In this document: positions 33,222 through 45,200 of the stretch, piece after piece
Numbering within the stretch: the stretch's first letter is position 1
How the letters are laid out: each line of letters opens with the position of its first letter
Assembly (NCBI GenBank): GCA_012934845.2
Contig: WNNJ02001606.1
Coordinates: 186,001 to 250,000 of the forward strand
Source of the DNA: Pomphorhynchus laevis
Lineage: Eukaryota > Acanthocephala > Palaeacanthocephala > Echinorhynchida > Pomphorhynchidae
DNA: 64,000 nt
Reading direction: 5' to 3'
The notes under the pieces: generated by a model
Database searches by the model: none
Told to the model about the DNA's origin: nothing
Seen by the model: only the letters and a program-made list of their open reading frames with translations
Translations under genes and position numbers: made by a program

Positions 33222-36200
33222 AATAGTTGCTAGGTCACACAAGGTGACTTTCGCATTGAAAACCAGCTACAGAATCCTTCCTTCATGGAAATGGATATCA
33301 TGAAGGAAGGATTATGTAGTTGGTTTTCAATGCGAAAGCCACCTTGTGTGACCTAGCAACTATTCAATAGATAAAAAAAGCATCCATCAAAGGATCAACA
33401 ATCCCGATTTCAAGCGATCTTCATGATCCTGTAAGAAACAATCTATATATAATTTCGATGATGCAGAGCGATCATCTACATCGTTAGTTCTTAATTTACT
33501 TAGAATCATGAATACAAAATGATGACAAAAATTTATTTTATGTAAAAAATGTATGTTTTCCTCAATGCGTTGCTGTTGAGTAAGTGTGGTATACATACCT
33601 TGTACCCGGGTCACTCATGCTATGGCCCATGTATCGATACGTTTGCATCTCAAGAAGGATTGGACCTCCACCATTTGCACACCATTGTTTTGCGAACCTT
33701 GTACAATCTCGAACGGCTATAACATCCATTCCGTCTAGCTAAAAATAAAATCATAACGACCGTAGCGTAAACCGGCAAGTGACTTTATAATTTGAAAAAT
33801 AATCAAGTACATATTGTGCTTTTGATGTGATAAAGATACGGAATTCGATACTCCTGAACTAACTTTATTATATGATGGTCAGTGCGACGTTGCTTATGGA
33901 TGATATAAGTTATGCTATCTTGCTTATTATCTATATGTTAAAGCTTAAATATAGGGATAGGGTCTAAACCACAATAACAACTGAATTGCAGTCACACCTC
34001 CTCCGTTGACACCTTCTCGACACCTGATTCACAGTCTTGTTTTGTTGTGGTCATGTAAGCGTGCGCTGGCACGCATTTGCCACTTTAAAATAAATCCTTT
34101 TTTTAATAATATTTTTTATAAAAAATTTAAATTACAAGTAATTGTTCGTCACAATAAATGTTCAGTAGATGTTTGTTAGTTGAATTCAAAAACTTCGATG
34201 CTGAATGATGCTTGTGAACTTATGGTTTATAAATTAAACGATTGAATTTTCTTGAAGCTCGGAAACGGGTGAATACAGATCGTTCACATGTAATACTCAC
34301 TAATGTACGCAGCTCAGTTATACATTCAGCATACGGTGATGCCCGTTTCTCTGCAAGCTTAACCGATAACGATTTTAGCATTATTGATGCCGTCGGTCCC
34401 AGACCACCACTTGTTGATACAACAAACGGGCCAACTAAGCTGTTTTCAATTTGTAAAATGCGCTCTTCACATTTCGCTTTATTGTAGAATTCATGGTAAC
34501 AGAAGCATGCTCGACTTATTTTGTTTGGTAAGATTCAGATTGAAGACTCAGAATCTATGAATGCCCGATCCATCCTACCACCAAATAGTCCATTACACGC
34601 AATATCCGTGCGTGTTTCTGTTTGTTTAGTTGTCGTTACTTGCTCAAAAGTGTGACTTTCTGGTATTAGTGTCAATGTTGGCTCAATGGCTACAAACGCA
34701 GTTCAATGTTGTATTTGAAGGAGTCCAATTATACTTTGATGCTAACGCGATGCGAAATTTAATGCTTGAAAGATGAAAGCCATAGTGTTTTATCGGACAA
34801 ATATTTAACCAACTTGATGCACCTTTTACACAAGTATGTTGAAGAACCTTCTCGGATTTTTCAGCCATTGACATTATTTACATCAATCTCTGCTCGTAAA
34901 TCTCTTTTCTATTAGCATCGATATGCTGTCAGGCTTGTAAATGCCCTTTGCTAACTATTTTGTATTCCGTAAAATTCGTGACGGTCGAAGTAATGTTTCG
35001 AGAAGACAGATATTGATTTTCGACTTTATCTCTCGGAAATTTGAGTCATATACTACCCATTTGAACTCCTTACATAGAGTTTGCTATGTGCACGCATCAA
35101 CCATTCGGTCACGTGATCTAAATTTGAATCTAAACATGCTTAACCTGAATCTACATTTAGGATATAAATATGTTTAGCCTGAAAGTAACGTATTTGAATG
35201 ATGATAATAATATTATGTACATACCCTTATACCAGGGATAATATCACCCCTAGTATAGAATTTGATATTGGCTGATGCGTCTACAGCAGATGTACCCATA
35301 CCGTATTTGTTATTCTCACATACATAAATTACTGGTAGTTTCATGAGGAGAGCCATGTTAAATGATTCGTGCACTTGGCCTTGATTAGCAGCTCCATCTC
35401 CGTAAAGAGTAATGCATACATTAGGTTGGTTTCTATATTTGAATGCAAAGGCCACGCCTGTACCTAATGGAACCTAAATTGCAAAACATTAGTTGTGGTA
35501 TCAACCAAAACGTTGTGGCATGATTTAAAACGTTAGCGTGACTTTTGAACAATTCTTTGTACACGTTTAAGTTAAATATAAATGATTTAATAGAATATCC
35601 GTAAAATAATTTGCTATTTGTAACGTATCAAGAAAAGTTAAAATAGTAGAAAGTAAATACTTAAAGGATCACTAGCAGAAACGATTTAATGTAAGTATTA
35701 GGTTTCACATTAAATGAGTATGATATTTATATTCGATGATAGCCGTATCTGAAGCTATATTCCTTGACGGCATCTCGAGAAAGCCATGTCTGAAATTCGT
35801 GGGAAAGCTGATTTCATATACTGAGTAATTTTTAGCTTTACTGCATAGTTAGCTTTATCGGTAAGGCGTTACGCCACCGATCGAGAGATCATAGGTTCAA
35901 ATCTAAAAGTGGAACAGGGGTCTAAAGATAACAACACGGTACACAGCCTTCTTTTGAGTTCGGGTATACCACTGCACGGCAGAGGCGGACGAAATAATAC
36001 CAACATGTCAAATGTTTTAATTTTGGTTTTTAAATAGTTTATCGTTTAGTACACGCATGTGCGCTGTAATCAGTTGCTAATCGTTATAGTCGTTGGGTTT
36101 GGATGTTTCTATAAACTTACGGCTGAAAATTTAGGGTTAAGAACACACTTTGCTAAGCGTGCCATACTTCGTGTAGCAGACATTGCAAATCCAAATTTAT

Positions 36201-39200
36201 AGATAATAAATATACTTTGTATCAGCATGAGGAACTAGACAATCAAGTTTCATCGGAGGAAATACGCTATTAAGGGACGCTAGGTGCCAGTCGATTAAGT
36301 ATTAAACTGGCACCTATTGCCAATTAGCCTCTTCGTGGAGCGGCCCTGGCAACGAATGTTTGACATTCGTCGATCAACGGCTAAATAATTGTCCGGCTTG
36401 CAAGAGCCGTAGGGATAGTCTTTTCATATACTATCTCAGATCCCTCCGATGACTCCAACGACGGATTATACAATAAACGAAAAGGCGGAAGAGAGCCACG
36501 GAGGCCTGTTTCATTACAGTAGCGATGCTGGATCATCAAAGGACATCGGGAATGGGAGATAGCCTAACAAACAAACCAAGACAATGAAAATGACAAGCAA
36601 CAAATTTACAAAACATAAATCAAGTGCGAAGAACAATGGTCAACTCACCATTGACCGGAGGAGTTTTCATTGTCGGGTGCCGTGTGACCAGGCAGTTGTA
36701 CGGATACAGCGAAAGAGCCATCAACACCCGAAGCGGACTAGCCTTGATGTAGGAACTTGAAATGTCATCTCGCTGACGGAGAAGTAACCAGAATTAGTTG
36801 AAGAGATGGTTCGCATCGGTCTTGAAATAGTCGGAGTGACTTCTCTTCACTATTCTGGAATTGGAACTAAACTTTTGGATCAAGCCTGGACCTTGAAATA
36901 TTCGGGAGTTACCAGCGGAAAGCGACGACAGGCAGGTGTAGGGATACTTACAAGTCCCCGGTTGTCGTTCGTGGTAAAGAGGTTTAACCCAGTGAACGAA
37001 AGGCTGGCGTCTCTGTGACTTTTAGTCAAAGAGGGAAATGGAATAATTGTTGTGTGTATGCTTCCAACATTATCTCGGAAAACGCAGCCTTAGTGGGAGA
37101 TCTTCAGACTCTGTTTGATAGTACTCCTGTTGGAGATTCCCTCGTTCTATTGAGTGATTTCAATGCTCATGTTGGTAACGACAGTAGCACTTGCAAGGAA
37201 ATGTTAGGGAGGAACGGACTCTCTGATCTGAATGCGAGTGGTGTTGAATTATTGCACTTTTGTTCTTGTAACAATTTGTGCATAACTAACACCATGTTTG
37301 AACATAAGGAAATCCATAGATGCACATGGTATCAGGATTCTTTCAGTCAAAGATCAATGATCGATTTTGTAATCGTTTCATTTGATATGCAAAGCTATTT
37401 TCTCGACACTTATGTGAAGAGCGGAGCTGATATGTCAACATATCACTACCTTGTAGTTAGTAACTTCGATGGCCGGATCGGATGCTAGACAAGCCCGGAA
37501 AACCCAAACGTTGTGTGAGGGCGTGCTGGGGCGTGTAGCAGATGTTTCTGTTAAAGAACATTTTTCTGGCTACATCCGGGAGGACTCATCTCGGTTGCTA
37601 GAAGAGGTGAAGAACATTGATTAGGAATCGAAGATGTTGAGATCCTCGCTTGCTAAAGCAACTATTAAAAGTTGTGGTTCGAAGGCATTAGGTGCTTGTC
37701 GCGGAGGAAATACTCGAACTGCTTGGTGGACAACAAAAGTTAGAGATTTTGTCCAAGCAGAAGAAGCTGGCTTACAAGGCAACTTTGTCAGATAAATCAG
37801 TGGAAGCTGTATACAAGTACCGAAGGGCACAGAGAGCTTCAGCTCGAGCAGTTACCGAAGCGAAGAAGGCGACTTGGTAGAGGTTTGGAGATCACTTAGA
37901 ACTTGATTATAGATCAGCTTCGAAGATTTTGGGGGACGATCAGGAATCTTTGTGTTGGAAAGCAGAAAACTCTTCAAATAGTCTATGACAAGAGAGGATC
38001 TATGCTGAGTGACATTCAAGAAATTCTTGGTTCTTGGAAAGAGCATTTTAGGAGTCTCCTTAATCCGATGGATATGCCTTCTATTGTAGAAATAGATCCT
38101 TTAGAGCCAACGGAAGAGCTCGTCTCTTTGGAAGAGGTCATTGCTGTTGTTAAAAACTTCGTAATGGCAAGTCTTCTTGAGTAGACAAGATTCGACCTGA
38201 AGCGTTAAAGGCTCACAACGTTGTATGCATGAAGTGGCTAAGACGGATCTTCAACGTTGCATTGAAGTCGGGCAAGGTTCCTAGTGATTGGCGAACTGGG
38301 GTTTGGTACCGGTCTTTACGAAAGGTGACCGAAGAGTGTGTTTTAATTATCGGGGCATCACTCTTCTTAGCCAAACTGATAAGCTATTTGCTAGAATTCT
38401 TGAGTTAAGGATACGGCCTATAGTTGAGTGACAGTTGCAAGAGGAACAACGCGGCGTTCGTCTAGGTCGTGGAACTACGGACCAGCTCTTTACTCTCTCA
38501 ACTATCCTTGAACGGTCTTGGGCGTTCGCTCAACCGGTCTACATGCGCTTGTAGATTTGGAGAAGGCGTTCGACCGATTTCCGCGAGAGAGGATGTGGGA
38601 GGTATTAAAGGAGTATGGAGTACCACACTGTTTTCTCGTAGCTGTTGCTTTTCTGTGTGAATAAAGTATGAGTTGTAGACGTTAGGCTTCGTCAGGGTTG
38701 TCCTTTGTCCACACTTTTGTTCCTTGTTTACACGGCAAAATTTCTTTACGAGTTTCATCGGCAGGATGTCGGTCTTCAGTTCGATTCCATCAAGATACAA
38801 TCTCTGCTTTTTGCAGATGACGTTGTTTTGTTGGCTTCTTGTTCTGAGGACTTACAATGCTTACCAGATAGATTATCGATGGAATGACAAGCGGCAGGGA
38901 TGTTGGTTAGTACCTCTAAGACTGTCTCTATGTGTTTGTATCGGATTCAGGTGCCAATGCTAATCCGGATTGGAGAAAATGTTCTGCCTGATGTGGAGGA
39001 TTTCATGTATCTTGGTGTATTGTTCTCGATGGACGGCAAGAACATCAAAGAAATTGAGAAGCGGATTTGTGCAGCTAACGCAGCAATGCGTTTTTTGTAC
39101 AGGTATATCGTGGTGAAGCGAGAGGTGAGTCTTCGGGCGAAACTTTCGGTTTACCACGCAATCTTCGTTCTTCTCTTAACCTATGGTCATGAGCCTTGGG

Positions 39201-42200
39201 TTATAATTGAAAGGATAATATCTCGAATACAGGCAACCGAAATGAGGTTCCTTCGCGGTATGACCAATCTTAGCCTTAGAGATAAGGTTAGGAATTCGGT
39301 CATCCGGGATGGACTCAAAGTAAAGTCGCTGCTTCTCCACATCGAAGAAAGTCAGCTGAGGTGGCTAGGACACGTTCTGAGGATGTCTAGGGATCGCCTT
39401 CCTTGGAGGGTTTTCCAGGCCGGATTCTCCGGAAAGAGACCTCGAGTTAGACCTCGATACCGGTGGAGAGATCAAATCTCAAAACTGGCCGAAGACCGCC
39501 TTGGGTATCTGAAAGAAAACGTTGCCTGTCGCCCAAGATCACGATGTATGGAGTAGTTTGGTTCGTGCACTGCCTCCGCGACCCGTCACCCGAACCAGTG
39601 GTTGACAGGAAAAAATTATATTATGTTTTTTCTTGTCAGAAAATTGTTGTTGTTGAAATACATTATTAGCACGAATTTAGCCTCGTTTCTATGTTGGTTC
39701 GAGGAATAGGGTCAAAACCTGATAACATAGCAATATATACTTTGCATTAGAATGAAGAACTAGACAATCAAATTTCATCAGTGGTAATACGCTATTAGAA
39801 TGTATTTGGCATCGCTGCTATGTCAGATCGAGGAATAGGGGACGAAACCTGATAGCATTTAAATTCCTTTTGATGACATCTATCCCTTATTAGTCAATTC
39901 ATAAAAATTGACTTTTATTTTAAATTTCAATTTTAAATTTTAACTTGATATAAATTACATAACATATTAAATAATAATTATTAATTATTTATAATTATTT
40001 ATTACTTAATTATTTAATTTTTATTTAGCATTATTTTTAATTTATAAATAATTTGATATACGTTGCTTCAGTTAGCTGATATAATTGATTCGAAAATTCA
40101 TCTTAAACGCTTTATGTAACTTAAAGCGAGATAACTCATTAAAATCCATCGCATTTTATTCAGTATTAATTATCCTTGCAAGAATCTATTTAATACTAAA
40201 CACTACTTTTTCTGTGTCGTTTATCTTCATGGAATATAAAGAGATTAACGTTGTTTCGTCCGATTTAATTGTGACTCAACTTATTTTTGCTTGTCATAGA
40301 GAAAACAATCATTTATTACTAAATAAGCAATGATTATGTTGTTTTCAGTTAAACCAAATATTTAAATGTATAGTTTTTGCGAAACGACATATATGCAGCA
40401 ATAATCAAATATATTTTTGTTTATTAAATATTAGGCAAATTCATTTATGAATAACCGGGTAAAAATATGATATCGATCTAGATATAATTTTGAAATTAAA
40501 AAACATATATAATAGTAGTAAAAATAATAAGCGAGCAAATATTGAACAAATATTAAACAAATTTTACCTGTGCGCCTACAATTGCACATCCACCGTAGAA
40601 GTTATGACCGTATGTGTGCATTGATCCTCCTTTACCTTTGGAGCACCCCTCTGACGAACCAACTAGTTCGGACAGAATTTCTTGAATTGAGACACCCATA
40701 AGATAACATAACCCGTGAGAACGATATGTAGAGATCATTGCGTCATCGGGATCCATCGCGGCTTTTATGCCGACACCAACAGCTTCCTTGTCGTATAGTC
40801 AAAAATAAAAAAATTAGCTAAAAAGATCCGTTAACTCTATATATATCGTAGATTAACTGCATAGTTGAGGATATATAAGTAAGCAATTTAGAAACAAATT
40901 ATTTCTAAATATTGATGGAAAAACGTAGATGTGAAATATATCTTTGGCATATTAGCATTTAATAAAAATTCAAATATACTTTATTATATTTGATATATTT
41001 TAGATCGAGAATTTAATTCTAATCATAAAAATATTGATTGTATACTTCACACTTCTTTAAAACATGGAAGGGTCATTTAGATAACTTGTTATTAATAATA
41101 TCTACGTCAAGGTATATTAAAATAAGATTAAAATCTGTTAACATTAAAAACTGATCTATTTCGCTTGTAGATCATAATCCGAAAGCAATAATATAGAATA
41201 TAATTATTTTAATTAGGTCGCTTAGTGCAATGCTTTAATATTCCAAAAAACAACCCAGTGGATAAATACTATAATGGATCGACTAAACTATAAAATAGGC
41301 GGCAAAATCGTTTTTAAACTAATTCCCTCAATATCAGAGGTAAACAAAAAAATCGCATTCTAGTAAAACGGGTTATACTCTCAAAACAAATGCAGTGGAT
41401 TACTAAACATTCTGGTCAAACATTTAGTGAAGTTTTTAAGGACATGTTATTTAAATCTAGACAAAATTATTAAGTATAATATAATGATCTACCTTGGACG
41501 GATATTTGAATAGCGGTAACGTAGGCCCCCTTATGAGTGTAACGATCATTTAGGGTGCGGTCATGGATATCGATATAGTGTTACTCCAGATCATTGAATC
41601 GCAATTATTGAGGTATCGATCGTTTGCTTAGCAATCATTTGAGCACGGATCTTTGTGATAGCGATCATTTGGGTAGCGATCATTTAGGTAACGATCATTT
41701 GGGTAGCGATCATTTAGGTAACGATCATTTAGGTAGTGATCATTCGGGTAGCGATCATTTATGTAGCGATCATTCGGGTAGCGATCAGTCGGATAACGAT
41801 TATTTGGGTTGCGATCATTTGGATAGCGATTATTCGGTTATCAATCATTTGGTAGCAATCGTTTAGTTAGTGATCATGTAGTTAGCGATCATTTGGATAC
41901 CGATCATTTGGGTAGTGATCATTCGGGTAACGATCATTTGGGTATCGATCATTTGGGTAGTGATCATTTGGTAGCGATCATTTAGTTAGCGATCATTTGG
42001 ATAGCGATCATTTTGGTAGTTATCATTCGGGTAACGATCATTTGGGTATCGATCATTTGGGTATCGATCATTTGGGTTGTGATCATTTGGTAGCGATCGT
42101 TTAGTTAGCGATCATTTGGATAGCGATTATTTGGGGAGCGGTCATTTGGGTAGCGATTATTTTGTATCGACCATTTTAGTAGCGATAACTAGTAAAGCGA

Positions 42201-45200
42201 TCATTTGGATGTCGATCATTTGGTTATCGATCGTTTGGATAGCAATCGTTTGAGTAGCGATCGTTTGGGTAGCGATTATTTGGTAGTGGCCATTTAGTAG
42301 CGACCATTAGGGTAACAATCATTTGAGTAGCGATTATTTAAGTTATGATCATTTGGATAGCGATCATTTGTGTAGCGATCATTTGTGAAGCGATCATTCG
42401 TGTAGCGATCATTTGTGTAGCGATCGTTTAGTTAGCGATCATTTGGGTAGCGATCATTTGGGTAGGGATCATTTGGGTAGGGATCGTTTGGGTAGGGATC
42501 ATTTGGGTAGCGATCATTTGGGTAGCGATCATTTGGGTAGCGATCATTTGGGTAGCGATCATTTGGGTAGCGATCATTTGGGTAGCGATCATTTGGGTAG
42601 CGATCATTTGGGTAGCGATCATTTGGGTAGCGATCATTTGGGTAGCGATCATTTGGGTAGCGATCATTTGGGTAGCGATCATTTGGGTAGCGATCATTTG
42701 GGTAGCGATCATTTGGGTAGCGATCATTTGGGTAGCGATCATTTGGGTAGCGATCATTTGGGTAGCGATCATTTGGGTAGCGATCATTTGGGTAGCGATC
42801 ATTTGGGTAGCGATCATTTGGGTAGCGATCATTTGGGTAGCGATCATTTGGGTAGCGATCATTTGGGTAGCGATCATTTGGGTAGCGATCATTTGGGTAG
42901 CGATCATTTGAGTAGGGATCATTTGAGTAGCGATCATTCGGGTAGCGATCATTCGGGTAACGATTATTTTGGTTGCGATCATTTGGGTAGCGATCGTTTG
43001 GATAGCGATCATTTGGGTAGCAATAATTTTGATAGCGATTATTTGGGTAAGGATCATTGAGTTGCGATTATTTGGGTAACGATCATTGGGTTGTGATTAT
43101 ATAAATAAAGGTCATTTGTGTCGCAGTATCTTAAAGTTTAAAAATGTTTTATTCATTACAAGCGTTTTTATGGAGACAACGGTTTGTATAAATGTTAAAT
43201 GAATTTATTCGATTTTTGATTTTTATTGATAATCGTTATTTAACATGACCTTAGATTCTTAATTTTAACGGCAAAGCCAAATAACTGAATATCGTCATGT
43301 AAATGTAGCTGCTGTTTGTTCAGAGATTTTTGCAGATAGCAATTCATAAATAAATATATTAAGATAATAATAGTGGAATGATCGTGATTTGTAATAAAGA
43401 AAACGGAATGGAAAAGATTTATACAAAAATATAAAAGAATTACGTACTTACTTGACCGTTATATAGATGAAGAAATCCTTGAACTAATCGCTCTTTGTAC
43501 AACATGTTTGCGCAATTTTCCATCTTTCTGATTGAAATCATCTGTCTTAAATAACATTTAGCTTCGCTTTTTGTTAATGTGCTGTGAAGACTAGGGCCGT
43601 TTTGTAAATTATGCAAATCAAATGCCTAAACATCACAAAACTATATCACGATGATTCAGAGAGTGTTGGTGTTTGTTTTAAGAATTAGCAAGAATATGAA
43701 TCGTTTGTATAAAAAGATATATACATTAGAAATTCATTTGAGTCTGGTGGATTATTATACAAATTACTGAAATTATTAAGACTCAAGGACAAACTATTTT
43801 ATTTTGTTAACAAGTTTCAATCGTTTAAAACTTGAAAATGATCTAACGATCGAAAGCTTGTTAAAAAAGTAAAAACTTGTTTCCTTCAATCTATAATAAT
43901 TTCAGTAATATGCATAATAAAAAGATATTAAAACAGTTCATTAGGAAAGTGAAATCCTTGAATATGTAAAGACTTTATAAATGTTTTCAGTGTTTGAGCT
44001 GGATTTATTAGTTTATGTAAAAGTTTACGATATCGGTTTAGATATCGGCCACTATTTTTCTAATTTCCGAAAAGCGCCTTTTTAAGCTAATTCTTTGAAA
44101 TAATAAACTTTATTGACTATATTCAGCACTAGTACGCAACAAAGAAAAATATTTAAATTAATTTTATTGTGGTATTCACCAAGTGAATTCAACAACACAA
44201 ATGCCTTCTAATATTGCAGTCTCCTGTGCATTGTAGTAATACAGTCGTTAGGTGTCCGTCTAGTTATCGTATTTGTTATTCAGCAATGTTGAGTATCATT
44301 TACGGAAAAGTTGTAAAAGCGACCAAGCTGCAGTCATTAGTATTTTTCGTTTAAACTCTATGTCCCTTATCATATCAGTCAAAACTATTTTATATATTAA
44401 AATTTATCTTATAATATTTCGGAGGCTCGCAATCACGATGACTGCAAGAAATAACAGTTGTTTATTAACTATTATTATTGTTCTTGGTGATTGTATCAGT
44501 AGCCTCATGAATATTGTAATAAAATTAATCTCCTTTGGACCAGTTTAGTATTTGTGCTAAATATCAACGAAGTATATTTCCTACTTGTTGTGTGATTTTA
44601 TTTTTGTTCAATGGAAGCAACACATTTTTTGTTTATGACATGATTTTTTAAAGAATAGATAGGACACTTTCAGCAATTTCATCAGCTACTAATGCCGGCT
44701 CAACGATAAAAATTAAAGAATTGAAAATCAGTAAGAAATTTATCCTTTGAGATGGTCGCAGTAGCTGCTGAAATATATTTAAAGGTCATGTTTATACGAA
44801 AAAAGATTTCAAAATATTATTTTGCTGTTTCAATTGGCAAATGTTGAGAATGTCCTAAAATATTTACAATTCTATAAAATTATGAATTTAGATCTCGATA
44901 CAGATAATATCGAATTCTTCCGAAATATTGTAAGACAAATTTTACTAGTCTTTTTTGGTAAGCTTTATTATTTTATCTAATTATTATCTAATATTATAAT
45001 TATAATTTAATATTATAATAAATGTCGTTTTATAATGTGTACAAAATCATGCGAAAACTACAATGTGATTTAAGCAATTATGTTCTGCAATATACAAAAT
45101 AGTGTTTTATATTTTAACAGAATATAGTTTACGCATGCTAAGTTAACATATTTTGATAGAACACATATCTTAAATATAATTCCAACATTTAATTTTATTA

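Larger units (their letters stand above)
36274..39654 (+). mobile_element. I/Nimb-like APE LINE inserted in the Naiad 3' UTR
   Basis: A 3.4-kb LINE with a ~480-bp structured 5' UTR, an endonuclease, an RT and a C-terminal domain, ending in a short (GTT)n run. GAAATACGCTATTA at its left and GAAATACATTATTA at its right form a ~14-bp target-site duplication with two mismatches. The coding part is broken by many frameshifts and stops. A second copy, 5' truncated, is at 50,590-53,342 on the minus strand. The protein type ([38 protein letters not shown]) is the one common in fish and invertebrates and usually filed near I/Nimb. Confidence 0.85.

Noticed and set aside
35849-35920. Functional tRNA gene
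   Set aside because: A and B boxes are good, but the acceptor and anticodon stems do not pair. Better as a SINE head or tRNA relic.
42413-43060. Long open frames on both strands (SDHLG and IATQM repeats)
   Set aside because: They follow from a 15-bp tandem repeat without stop codons, inside an intron. There is no start context or conserved domain.
44273-44548. 91-residue plus-strand open frame as a gene
   Set aside because: Composition is that of random AT-rich sequence and it lies in an intron. No motif.
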